Origin: Enterococcus sp. HY326
GTDB lineage: Bacteria > Bacillota > Bacilli > Lactobacillales > Enterococcaceae
Direction: 5' to 3'
NCBI RefSeq assembly: GCF_026157065.1
Contig: NZ_JANLGQ010000005.1
Coordinates: 248,001 to 312,000 of the forward strand
Length of the DNA stretch: 64,000 bases
Below the pieces are notes generated by a model. That model made no database searches, was not told the DNA's origin, and worked only from the letters and a program-made list of their open reading frames with translations. A program made the position numbers and the translations under genes. This document shows, in pieces, positions 42,139 through 50,333 of this stretch; position 1 is the stretch's first letter, and the number at the start of each line of letters is the position of its first letter.

Positions 42139-43336
42139 ATAGATTCCCTCTTATTTCAAATATATCTGCAATTATTTTCATTTATGTTTATGTTAACTTA
42201 TTTGTCTTAAAATAACAAGTTATTTTAATATTTTGGACAATATTTGCCAAGGTCGTTAAAATGTAAAATAATAATCTCCCATATAATTTTTCGCTGATAA
42301 AATTAACCAAAATTAAGGAGGTGTAGTGTTATATTTCTGCACGTTGGTTCTTACCTTGGACAACTGTTATTTTAATTGCAACAGCTCAGCACAATTACAA
42401 TAGCTATGAGGGATTAAAAAAGAAAAACTATTTTTTTAAAATAACAAAATAGGTTAGCAGAAATCAGAAAATATAGGTGAAGCTGGTAAATTTAGAATCC
42501 CTTTTAATGCTTTTCACCTACCGCCAATTTTCAAAACAATAGGTTAAGAAAAATAAGTAGTTTCTCTAATTTCAACAAGAATGAGCGGAGGGGAGTTTGT
42601 AGCTGTTGTTCCTTTTCCTATTGAAAACTAAAGGTTCACGCAAACGTTTCTCAAAAGGCCTTTTTTGAGGAGCGTTGTGCAAAAAGCAAATGGATTTGAA
42701 AAAATTCATTGCCAGTTTGCTAATTTTTTTCTAGCACTAATGAGAGGTAGTTGATTGTTTTGCGGTACACTCTTAATACAATTAAAGATTTATGGATTAG
42801 AAAAAAGGAGGATTTTCATTTGTTATAAAACGGGAGAGCTGTTTAAAAGGAGACGTGTTTCTCTGGAAAATAATTTTTCATTCTGTGATGGAAACCGCTG
42901 TTAATTAATAGTTACAGTTCTTTTTTTAAGTAAAATTAAGCGTTGTAGCTTAAATAAAAGCTGTTAGTTTCAACTAATTTTGTTATAAAGGATTGGTGGG
43001 AGACAGCTTAATTAGAAGAATAAAAGGTTGCCGGGTGTATCAAATATAAAATTTAAGTTAACCGAGTTGTCGTGAGAAAGAAATTTTAAATAGGATGCCT
43101 CAAAATTAGTTCAAGAAAAATTTTCCAATTAGTTAGATGGAAAATCCAGTTGGGAATTTATCAAAATGTCCATATAGCAACAATAATTTGGGATTGTTTC
43201 TATTATTAGATTGCGACTAATTTTTAAGCAAAAAGATTTATTTTTGGCTTTTTTCAAGAAAACAGCCCCAACTCTGCAAGTATTCGATATAATTAAAATT
43301 ATAAGAAAAAGATGAAGGACTGTATGGGGAAATCAA
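42139..43336. other. 1.2-kb non-coding region between coiled-coil gene and ABC exporter
   Basis: No open frame of useful length is present. Notable parts: a TATAAT at 42282-42287 with AAGGAGG at 42315-42321 leading to a 25-codon frame from GTG 42326, rich in Cys; a 14-bp RNA-type stem (42643-42656 and 42663-42676, with G-U pairs) without a T-run; a further AAAGGAGG near 42805 that leads nowhere; and TATAAT at 43288-43293 ahead of the exporter. The stretch may hold a small RNA, a micro-gene or a decayed gene; none can be shown. Confidence 0.5.
42326..42403 (+). CDS. Possible 25-residue micro-ORF
   Basis: A GTG lies 4 bp after a perfect AAGGAGG, with a TATAAT about 40 bp upstream. The peptide begins MLYFCTLVLTLDNCYF and ends in SSAQLQ, with three cysteines. 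It is short enough to occur by chance, so translation is only a possibility. It resembles no family I know. Confidence 0.15.
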   Translation: MLYFCTLVLTLDNCYFNCNSSAQLQ

Positions 43337-44248
43337 ATGAAAAAAGTCATTGATTTTATTGATGTTCAGAAAAGTTTCAATAAAAAAATAGTGCTATCGA
43401 TCCCACAGCTGCAGATTTATCAGCAGCAGGCAGTCGGGATTATCGGAAAAAATGGTTCGGGCAAATCAACGCTATTAAAAATTGCCAGCGGTCTGTTGTA
43501 TCCAAATCAGGGGAGCGTGCGCATTCTGGGTAACAGTTCCCAGCATAAACGGGTCAAGGAGAAAGTCCGCTTTGTTTTGGAAAGCGGTCAGGGCTACTAT
43601 GATTATCTGACAGCTCGGGAAAATATGGATTATTTTTTAGCCATCAATGGTTTTTCTTTTCAAAAACTCAAGACTGAAGCCAAGCGTTTAGGCGATTATT
43701 TGGATTTTTCTCAGCACATGGATAAAAAGGTTTCAGCACTGTCACAGGGCAATCGGCAAAAAATGTCGTTGATTATTGCCTTGCTGCAAAGGGCGCCGAT
43801 TTTGGCATTAGACGAGCCGACTAATGGCTTGGATATTCCCACTAAACAAAAGTTGGTGCGGGTCCTGCAGCAATATATTCAAGAGAATAGGGCAGTCGTT
43901 TTATTGACGAGCCATGATGTGGAATTTTTGCGGCAATTTACCACACGGATTCTCCTATTAAAGGACGGGCGGGTTACCTTTGATGATGCGCCGGGAATTT
44001 TATTTCGCAATCAGTCGCTGGAGAAATTTGAATTTCAAATTCACTATCAGGAATATCTGGAAAAAAGCTCGTTGATTGCGAATCGCAAGAGCATTCGTGT
44101 TCAGCAAACAGAAGGGGGCATTACGACGCTCATCTGTTTAAACGAAGAAGACAAGCGCTTTTTGCTAAACCACTTTGACATTTTAAACATGAGTTTAGCA
44201 GAGCGGACGATGGAGGATATTTTTAGCGAGGTTCTGACCTATGGGTAA
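43337..44248 (+). CDS. ABC-2 exporter ATP-binding protein
   Basis: The 303-residue ATPase has Walker A GKNGSGKST, signature LSQGNRQKMSLI, Walker B ILALDEPTNGLD and H-loop LLTSHD, followed by a C-terminal extension of about 85 residues as in drug- or peptide-exporting ABC-2 systems. AAGATGAAGG lies upstream. Its 3' end overlaps the first permease gene by 8 bp. It powers export of an unknown compound. No two-component system or LanT-type peptidase is nearby. Confidence 0.88.
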   Translation: MKKVIDFIDVQKSFNKKIVLSIPQLQIYQQQAVGIIGKNGSGKSTLLKIASGLLYPNQGSVRILGNSSQHKRVKEKVRFVLESGQGYYDYLTARENMDYFLAINGFSFQKLKTEAKRLGDYLDFSQHMDKKVSALSQGNRQKMSLIIALLQRAPILALDEPTNGLDIPTKQKLVRVLQQYIQENRAVVLLTSHDVEFLRQFTTRILLLKDGRVTFDDAPGILFRNQSLEKFEFQIHYQEYLEKSSLIANRKSIRVQQTEGGITTLICLNEEDKRFLLNHFDILNMSLAERTMEDIFSEVLTYG

Positions 44249-44999
44249 ATTTTTCTGGTATGAAGCCTTAAGAGAGCTTCGTGAGCTACAAAATTATCGA
44301 GTTAATTTAATTTTTGCTAATCTGTCATTGGTCGTTTTATTTTGGGGCTTTACGAATTATTTTAGCAGCGGCAATCCGAATGCCATGTTTTTTCTGCTAT
44401 TTGCTTGGTATTTTGCTACCCACAGTACGACGGTACCGACCTTTATTATTGAAGATGAAATAAATGACCGCACGATAATTTCCCTTTATCAAAGCAAATA
44501 CTCCATTGAACGGCTAGTTCTTTGGCGCTGCGGGGTTCAGATTTTTGTCGATACCCTCAAAGCGATTCCGCTATTTGTCCTATTGGCCTTTATCACAAAG
44601 GCCTCCTTAGGTGACATCAGCATCTGGTCCATTCTATCGATTTTATTTTTGGATTACCTGGTGATTATTGGACTCTATGGGCTAGGGATTTTTTTCAGCA
44701 GCTTTACGCTGTTTTTCAGCCGCACCTCTAGTGTTGTCAGTTTATTAAATTATTACATGCTGTTTTTCAGCGGCTTAACTAATGAGCGGCAACTGTCCCC
44801 GATTTTAAAAAAAATTGCCGACTTGTTTCCTTTTCAAGAGCTGAATCTTTTAATCAGCAGTATTTTGCAAAACCAAGTGCCAACGAGAATTTTGCTGATT
44901 TTATTGGCAAAAGTGGTCGCCTATTGGCTTTTAGGGCTGCTTATTTTTCGCGGGGCGCTGAAGTTGGCCATCAAGGGAGGGAAACTTTTTGGGACGTAA
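44241..44999 (+). CDS. ABC-2 exporter permease (first)
   Basis: The 252-residue membrane protein has six hydrophobic segments of the ABC-2 type, starting FFWYEALRELRELQNYRVNL, where the amphipathic N-terminal helix is typical. It overlaps both neighbours by several bases. It is probably one half of a heterodimeric permease with the following gene. There is little sequence conservation to name a substrate. Confidence 0.8.
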   Translation: MGKFFWYEALRELRELQNYRVNLIFANLSLVVLFWGFTNYFSSGNPNAMFFLLFAWYFATHSTTVPTFIIEDEINDRTIISLYQSKYSIERLVLWRCGVQIFVDTLKAIPLFVLLAFITKASLGDISIWSILSILFLDYLVIIGLYGLGIFFSSFTLFFSRTSSVVSLLNYYMLFFSGLTNERQLSPILKKIADLFPFQELNLLISSILQNQVPTRILLILLAKVVAYWLLGLLIFRGALKLAIKGGKLFGT

Positions 45000-45696
45000 G
45001 CTCTTTGCTGAAGTGAAACGCTTTATTCTAATGAAGAAAAATTATGGCTTGGACACACTTTTTGATTGGATTGGAGAATGGATTTTTGTGGCCGGGCTGA
45101 TTGTCACGGCCCTGACCTTCCAAGAAGAAGTCGCTGTAGGCCAGCTTTTTATTTGGTATGTCGGCTGGGTGCTGATCTTTGAAGGAATTCAAGAAATGGA
45201 ACTGGAAATTCGCCGCAATCAAATGAAAAATTTACTGAGTTTGAAAAACAATTTATTTGGTATTTATTTGTATCGAGGGTTAATTTATTTAGTGTTTGGC
45301 AGCTTATTATTTGTCGGCATATTATTTTTGGTACGACCTGCTTCACTACCGGAGTTGGGCAGTTTTTTTGTCAGCGGCAACGGGTTGAAAATGTTGCTGT
45401 TAAATGCTCCATTACTACTCTTAATGTATTTACTGCTCTTAACGTGGGCGCAATATTTTGAAAGAATCAGCACCGCCGTCAGCTTTATCAATACGCTATC
45501 CTTGATGCTATCAGGTTTAGTTTTCCAAAGTTTACCCTTTAAATACTTTACTTATGCTGCCATTTTAGAAGGTGTCATCAATTGGGAACCCCTTGAAGTC
45601 ATTGTCTATCTGTTGTTGTTACTATTATTAAGCGGACTGTTGGTGAAAAGTTATCGCAGCTGCCAGCGGAAAATTTATTTGGCGGGCAGCATTTAG
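44989..45696 (+). CDS. ABC-2 exporter permease (second)
   Basis: The 235-residue membrane protein has six hydrophobic helices and an N-terminal amphipathic start (LFAEVKRFILMKKNYGLDTL). The TTG start is used because GGGAGGG lies about 8 bp upstream and it overlaps the previous gene by 11 bp. Paired short permeases of this DUF990-like kind with one ATPase are known, but their cargo is often unknown. It is the last gene of the operon. Confidence 0.78.
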   Translation: MGRKLFAEVKRFILMKKNYGLDTLFDWIGEWIFVAGLIVTALTFQEEVAVGQLFIWYVGWVLIFEGIQEMELEIRRNQMKNLLSLKNNLFGIYLYRGLIYLVFGSLLFVGILFLVRPASLPELGSFFVSGNGLKMLLLNAPLLLLMYLLLLTWAQYFERISTAVSFINTLSLMLSGLVFQSLPFKYFTYAAILEGVINWEPLEVIVYLLLLLLLSGLLVKSYRSCQRKIYLAGSI

Positions 45697-45793
45697 TAAT
45701 TGCCGCTTTATGATTGAAAAAAATATTTGTGAAAATTACTTAGCCTGCAAACTTTAAACCATTACTTTTTTACTGGAATGTTGCCTTTTTAAC

Positions 45794-45824
45794 TTGACCT
45801 TGCCACTATGTCAAAGTTTACAAT
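45794..45824 (+). promoter_or_regulatory. MerR-type promoter with 19-bp spacer
   Basis: TTGACC (45794-45799) and TACAAT (45819-45824) are 19 bp apart. The over-long spacer holds the inverted repeat TTGAC-N11-GTCAA. This is the classic layout for activation by a MerR protein that twists the spacer. The MerR gene follows 40 bp later. Confidence 0.8.
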
Positions 45825-45863
45825 AGGTTTAACAAATCAAAAAAAGTTAAACGGGGTGGGGAA

Positions 45864-46700
45864 ATGTTTCAAATTGGCGAATTTTCAAAATTGTCCGGCA
45901 CTAGCACAAGAATGCTACGTCATTACGAAAAATTAGGCTTGCTACAGCCGCAAAAGACGGATGAGTACACCGGCTATCGCTTTTACAATGCCGGACAGCT
46001 GCAAAAAATCAATCGCATAAAAAAATTGCAGGCAATGGGCTTGTCCTTGGCAGTGATTCAGCAGATTTTATCAGAAGAGGATCCGCAGGTATTAAAAAAA
46101 CATTTGGCAATTCGGGAAGTGGAGGCAGCGGAGGAATTAAAAAAAATTCAGCAGCAGCAGGCTTTGATGAACAGCCTGCAGGAGGTCTTAGGCTCGGAAA
46201 AAGCGCTGGACTATCATGTGGTTCAAAAAACAATGCCCGCCAATTTTGTGATGAGCACTCGGCAAGTAATTGCTGATGCCGCTGGGGAAAGCGTCTTGTG
46301 GCAGGAGTTGTTTACCGCTGCTGAGGCGCAAAAGGTTCAATTTGCGACACCACCTTTGGCCCTCAGCATCTATCATGATCCAGAATATCAAGAGGAAAAC
46401 ATTGATTTAGAAATTCAGATGGCCGTCTTGGGGGACTACCAAGAGACTGAAACCATAAAATTTTTTGAAACACCGGTATTGCCAGTGGCCTCCGTTACTT
46501 TTAACGGGCCTTATGAACAAATGCCCGATGTGATGGCCGCTTTGGGTCAGTGGTTAGAAATCAATCATTATCGTTTAGCTGGGCCGATGCTGAACATCAA
46601 TCATGTTTCCCCCGCCCAAGATCCCAATCCCGAAAATTGGGTGACGGAAGCGTGCCTTGTTATAGCACCAATTAACGGAGAGGATGAGAGAAATGGCTAG
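45864..46700 (+). CDS. MerR family regulator with GyrI-like effector domain
   Basis: The 278-residue BmrR-type protein has a winged HTH at residues 1-70 (FQIGEFSKLSGTSTRMLRHY, EYTGYRFYNAGQLQKINRIK), a dimerising coiled coil at about 75-115, and a C-terminal GyrI-like ligand-binding domain (PVLPVASVTFNGPYEQMPDV). It probably activates its own promoter at 45794-45824 upon binding an amphipathic or cationic compound. The downstream ClbS/DfsB-like gene overlaps its end and is the likely target. Confidence 0.92.
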   Translation: MFQIGEFSKLSGTSTRMLRHYEKLGLLQPQKTDEYTGYRFYNAGQLQKINRIKKLQAMGLSLAVIQQILSEEDPQVLKKHLAIREVEAAEELKKIQQQQALMNSLQEVLGSEKALDYHVVQKTMPANFVMSTRQVIADAAGESVLWQELFTAAEAQKVQFATPPLALSIYHDPEYQEENIDLEIQMAVLGDYQETETIKFFETPVLPVASVTFNGPYEQMPDVMAALGQWLEINHYRLAGPMLNINHVSPAQDPNPENWVTEACLVIAPINGEDERNG

Positions 46701-47202
46701 ACCACAGGATAAAGCAACACTGATTGCCCAGTCGCAGGAATATTATGACCGCCTGATAAACTTAATTGAAAGTTTTTCACCGACGGAACAAGCAGGGACC
46801 TTTCCTTTTGATGACCGGGACCGCAATTTGCGGGATGTCCTGATTCATTTATACGAATGGCATCAGATGTATTTGACTTGGGTTCATAAAAATTATGACG
46901 AGGGTATCAGCGCCAAATTTTTACCGGAACCTTATACGATGAAGATGACACCGGAATTGAATCAGCTTTTTTGGCAGCAGCATCAAGAAACTTCCCTTGA
47001 AGCAGCGAAAAAACTACTGGCTGAGAGTCATCAGGCTGTGATGGCCGAGTTTGACCGTTTTAGTGACGAAGAACTTTTCACCAAAAAATATTTTCCGTGG
47101 ACGGGGACAACTTCTCTGGGGAGTTATAGTGTTTCCGCCGCTTCAAGCCATTATGACTGGGCGTGGAAAAAAATACGCAAATACCAAAAAACCTTGAAGT
47201 AA
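46693..47202 (+). CDS. ClbS/DfsB-family four-helix protein
   Basis: The 169-residue protein (DUF1706) has a DinB-like four-helix pattern: QSQEYYDRLINLIESFSPTE, RNLRDVLIHLYEWHQMYLTW and FPWTGTTSLGSYSVSAASSH. In ClbS the family hydrolyses the colibactin cyclopropane warhead and protects DNA, while others are uncharacterised. The ATG at 46693 follows GGAGAGG. It is co-transcribed with the MerR regulator, which fits an inducible self-protection function, though the toxin is unknown. Confidence 0.85.
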   Translation: MARPQDKATLIAQSQEYYDRLINLIESFSPTEQAGTFPFDDRDRNLRDVLIHLYEWHQMYLTWVHKNYDEGISAKFLPEPYTMKMTPELNQLFWQQHQETSLEAAKKLLAESHQAVMAEFDRFSDEELFTKKYFPWTGTTSLGSYSVSAASSHYDWAWKKIRKYQKTLK

Positions 47203-47336
47203 GGGGATTTGAATCATCTAGTTCCAAACTAGTTGCCACTCTTTAATTTAGGTAATTGAATACTAGAAAAACTTTTTTTCAAAGCTGAATTTTCCGCGAC
47301 AATCAGTGATAAACTAAAGCATTTTTCAATCAAAAT

Positions 47337-47406
47337 AAAACATCGTTTGCTAAGAACATCTAGTGACCTTTTGCGGGTCATCAGATGAAAGCAAGCGATG
47401 TTTTTT
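47337..47406. terminator. Long bidirectional terminator
   Basis: AAACATCGTTTGCT and AGCAAGCGATGTTT form the outer stem (47338-47351 and 47390-47403, one G-U), with an inner CATCTAGTGACC/GGGTCATCAGATG stem. A-run before and T-run after. It separates the convergent ClbS-like and immunity-like genes. Confidence 0.85.
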
Positions 47407-47437
47407 GTAGGTAAGAGGACAAAACTTCCACAGAAAT

Positions 47438-47737
47438 CTAAAACCAAATTGGCATCATCATACAGGAAACCGCAATGCCTTTGTATTTAGCAGCCGCAGG
47501 TTTCAGTTGATTGAATAAATTAATTAAAGACCGAGGACAGTCCCGTTGATGTCCAAGAACATAAATCGCAATCTCATCACACAGCTGTGCCGCAACAAGA
47601 TTTGCATCTCCTTGTTTTTCTAAATCGTGGGCAGCCGCAAAAATCATTTTTTCCAACTCGGGATTTCCCTTCACTTGGGGGTCTTGATAAGCGCTACTTA
47701 AGAAATCCATCGTCTTTTCAATTTTTTCTTTTGACAT
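47438..47737 (-). CDS. Possible bacteriocin immunity protein (EntA_Immun-like)
   Basis: The 99-residue soluble protein is predicted to be a four-helix bundle: EKIEKTMDFLSSAYQDPQV, PELEKMIFAAAHDLEKQGDA, LVAAQLCDEIAIYVLGHQRD and RSLINLFNQLKPAAAKYKGI. Size and helix order resemble pediocin-like bacteriocin immunity proteins. No bacteriocin gene with a double-glycine leader is adjacent, so it would be an orphan immunity gene. It has a clear ribosome site (AGGAGCTGAT) before the ATG. The family assignment is from memory of the pattern and is moderate. Confidence 0.5.
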   Translation of the reverse strand: MSKEKIEKTMDFLSSAYQDPQVKGNPELEKMIFAAAHDLEKQGDANLVAAQLCDEIAIYVLGHQRDCPRSLINLFNQLKPAAAKYKGIAVSCMMMPIWF

Positions 47738-48007
47738 AATTATCAGCTCCTAGTCTCAGCTTACTCCGATATCAAGCAAGTTCAAGGGGATGCCATTAAT
47801 ATGACAATAGTGTTAGATTTTTTGGGTTGAAGAAAGCTTTCCGCTTAAAAAATAAAAGACCTGAAATTTATGGATTCACAAAAATAAAAATTCAGAAAAG
47901 CCCATTCTAACAACATTGCAAGCGACTCTTGCTTGCGGGAGCAAAAGAGATTTGCTAGTATTTAGAAGGACTTTTGCTAGAGTAAAAGTAGCTAGGGAGG
48001 TATGCAG

Positions 48008-48589
48008 ATGTTTAGTGAGATGATTAAGAAGCGTCGAAAAGAATTGGCCTGGACGCAACAGGATTTAGCCGACAAATTATTTGTGACCCGCCAGACCATT
48101 TCAAATTGGGAAAATGGCAAAAATTTTCCGGACATTCCCACACTTATTCAAATCAGCGATCAGCTGGAACTTTCCCTCGACTACTTACTCAAGGGAGATG
48201 CCAATTATATGAAGAAAGTTGAAAAGGATTATGCCATGATTGCCCGCGCGAAAAAGGCCAGAAAGTTGGGCAGAGTGGTTGCTGCTTTAACCATCGCCGT
48301 AATACTAATATGTCTAAGCGGGAACACTTTGATTAATCAGCAAATTTTAAGTGAAAAATGGCTAGTTGTCATTATCTTAACGCTGTGTCTGCCGCTGGAA
48401 ATTTTTAGCTACATACTCTACAAAACCTATTTCAAAGACGACTCAAATCCAATTCAACCGCTATGGGTGCCAAAAGCATATGGCGTTGGCCTCGCCATCA
48501 ATCCCAATCATTTTATCGGCAAGTTCATTTGGGTGGTCATCTTCATTTTCATTTTTGGATTATGGTTTTACGCTCTGTTCCTTTTATGA
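48008..48589 (+). CDS. XRE-family regulator with membrane domain
   Basis: The 193-residue protein has an N-terminal HTH_3 domain (MIKKRRKELAWTQQDLADKL, FVTRQTISNWENGKNFPDIP) and about three C-terminal membrane helices from residue 92. Such membrane-tethered XRE proteins can link envelope state to transcription. GGGAGG lies 7 bp before the ATG at 48008. Upstream are an inverted repeat GCAAGC-N7-GCTTGC (47918-47936) and two TTTGCTAG motifs that may be its own operator region. Target unknown. Confidence 0.85.
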   Translation: MFSEMIKKRRKELAWTQQDLADKLFVTRQTISNWENGKNFPDIPTLIQISDQLELSLDYLLKGDANYMKKVEKDYAMIARAKKARKLGRVVAALTIAVILICLSGNTLINQQILSEKWLVVIILTLCLPLEIFSYILYKTYFKDDSNPIQPLWVPKAYGVGLAINPNHFIGKFIWVVIFIFIFGLWFYALFLL

Positions 48590-48813
48590 GATTTTTTTGA
48601 AAATAGTTTATTTAATTTACTTTGGAAATATTTACCTGATGAGTTGAGCGAGTTGTGTTGATAAAAATTTTTTATAATTAATTTTGCTAGTGAACTGCAC
48701 TCTGCTAATCTGTTTGGGTTGGCAGGGTGCTTTTTGAAAACTGATAAATTAAGTTAGTCTAGCTAGGTACATTTGCTATAATAAAAATTAATTATTAGTC
48801 TGGGGGATATGAT

Positions 48814-49257
48814 ATGGAGTTAATTTTCAGAGAAATTGAACAAAATGATTTTGGCGTTTGCGCTGAAATGCTGGCTGCCGCATATAATGGCGAGCCTTGG
48901 TTGAATGCTTGGAGGAAAGAAGAGGCTTTGCTGAGAATCCAAGCGACAATGAGCGGATTTAACGCTAGAGGCTATGTGGTGGAGGCAAATTCTGAAATTG
49001 TTGCAATGTGCCTTGGCAGGATTGATTATTAATATGCGAATTGGTGTCAATTTTGTGTCGATGAGTTTAATGTGAGGCCGAATCGTCAAGGGAGCGGTGT
49101 TGGTAAAAAGCTAGTGAACTTTGTTTCAGATACTATGAAAAAGCAGCAAGTAAACAGAATTTTTCTAATTACTGGAGGAAGGCAAGCGGCAGAATTTTAT
49201 CAAAAAAATGGCTTCACGAAAGCTGAGGATGGCATGATGTTGGAGTTTGAGCTGTAA
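48814..49257 (+). pseudogene. GNAT acetyltransferase with in-frame stop
   Basis: A single reading frame of 147 codons encodes a complete small GNAT protein, but codon 73 is TAA (49030-49032). The first part (LIFREIEQNDFGVCAEMLAA) and the second (VRPNRQGSGVGKKLVNFVSD with the acetyl-CoA RQGSGVG loop, then AAEFYQKNGFTKAE) are in the same frame. It is a nonsense mutation, not a frameshift. A GTG or ATG restart after the stop would lack the N-terminal strands. A GGGGGATAT site precedes the start. Confidence 0.85.
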
Positions 49258-49449
49258 AATAGCTGGTTCAGTTTAAATAGTCTGCATTTGAAAAACTGAT
49301 TGAAGACTTAAGTAACGGTTTTTAATCTTATAATAAATTTTTCTCATAGCTTTTCAAAAAGGAATACGAACTAAGAGGTAATTTAAATCATTACCTCAAA
49401 AAAAATTTTCCCGCTCACCATTACCTAAGTAAATCAACCCAAAATTTAT

Positions 49450-49500
49450 TTGACTTTCCTTTTTGGTATGGTATTCTCTAAATAGATACCGCTAGTATGT
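49450..49500 (+). promoter_or_regulatory. Promoter and operator of TetR gene
   Basis: TTGACT (49450-49455) and TATTCT (49472-49477) are 16 bp apart. GATACCGCTAGTATGT (49485-49500) follows. It is an imperfect copy of the ACATACCG..AGTATGT palindrome found twice downstream of tetR, so the regulator probably represses itself. Confidence 0.7.
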
Positions 49501-49515
49501 AACGAGGTGTGAACG

Positions 49516-50148
49516 ATGGCACGGGGACGAAATCCTGAGGAAACAAGAAGAAAAATAGTGAGTGTTGCTAAAAATCTTTTTTTGAGTAAAGGCTATGACA
49601 ATACCTCAATTCAAGATATTATTGATGGTCTTGGAGGCATGACAAAAGGGGTAATCTATCATCATTTTAATTCTAAGTTTGAAATTTTGCAGGCAGTCGT
49701 GGTTGGCGAGCGGCTGGATGAGCTGCCCTTAAAATTTGAAGGGGCCAGTGGTTTAGCGAAACTACAAAACTCTTTAACGGAAGCCTTTAAAAATTTGGAG
49801 CGACAAAAACTAGCTTACTCTGCAGCAATTACTTTGCGTAGCCCACGATTATTAGGGGAACAATATTTAGAAATGTTTGAATTTGCGGTTCCGGAAATTC
49901 AAGCGGTCGTTCAAGAAGGAATTGACGATGGTTCAATTCAAACGGATTATCCAGAGGAAGTCGCCGATTTGCTTGTGCTGACACTGAATACTTGGATTGG
50001 TTTTCAATCTTCTGTATTAAGCGAAGCGGAATTGCGGCGAAAGTTTGATTTTATCAAATTAACCTTTGATGGTCTGGGCATTCCCCTAATCACGGATGAA
50101 ATGATTCAATTGGTGTACCAATTGTTTTCCCACTTAAAAAACGAATAG
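49516..50148 (+). CDS. TetR/AcrR family regulator of MFS gene
   Basis: The 210-residue TetR-type protein has its HTH at residues 8-55 (KIVSVAKNLFLSKGYDNTSI, GGMTKGVIYHHFNSKFEILQ) and an AcrR-like effector region. ACGAGGTGTG precedes the ATG. Its gene is flanked by three copies of one palindrome (49485-49500, 50177-50193, 50211-50227), a strong sign of autoregulation and of control over the downstream MFS transporter. Confidence 0.92.
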   Translation: MARGRNPEETRRKIVSVAKNLFLSKGYDNTSIQDIIDGLGGMTKGVIYHHFNSKFEILQAVVVGERLDELPLKFEGASGLAKLQNSLTEAFKNLERQKLAYSAAITLRSPRLLGEQYLEMFEFAVPEIQAVVQEGIDDGSIQTDYPEEVADLLVLTLNTWIGFQSSVLSEAELRRKFDFIKLTFDGLGIPLITDEMIQLVYQLFSHLKNE

Positions 50149-50176
50149 CTGTTACCGGCTATTTTTTTCAAACGAT

Positions 50177-50227
50177 ACATACCGTCAGTATGTTTATTTT
50201 TTAAACTTTTACATACCGCAAGTATGT
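50177..50227. promoter_or_regulatory. Two TetR operators before MFS gene
   Basis: ACATACCGTCAGTATGT (50177-50193) and ACATACCGCAAGTATGT (50211-50227) share perfect ACATAC/GTATGT arms. Their centres are 34 bp apart, roughly three helical turns, which suits cooperative binding across the MFS promoter region. Confidence 0.8.
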
Positions 50228-50333
50228 AAAAGATAAAATTTAGGTGCTGCACCTTTTTCTTTATCTTTGCAGAAGATTTTTTAATTGGATAGAGGCTTTG
50301 CTTTGGAAAAATAAAAAATTGTTGGAGGAAAAA

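Noticed and set aside
42327-42452. Hydrophobic frame ISARWFLPWTTVILIATAQ... after AAGGAGG
   Set aside because: It has no ATG, GTG or TTG start; only an ATT could be used.
47229-47447. Leftward 72-residue frame beside the immunity-like gene
   Set aside because: It lies across the bidirectional terminator at 47337-47406.
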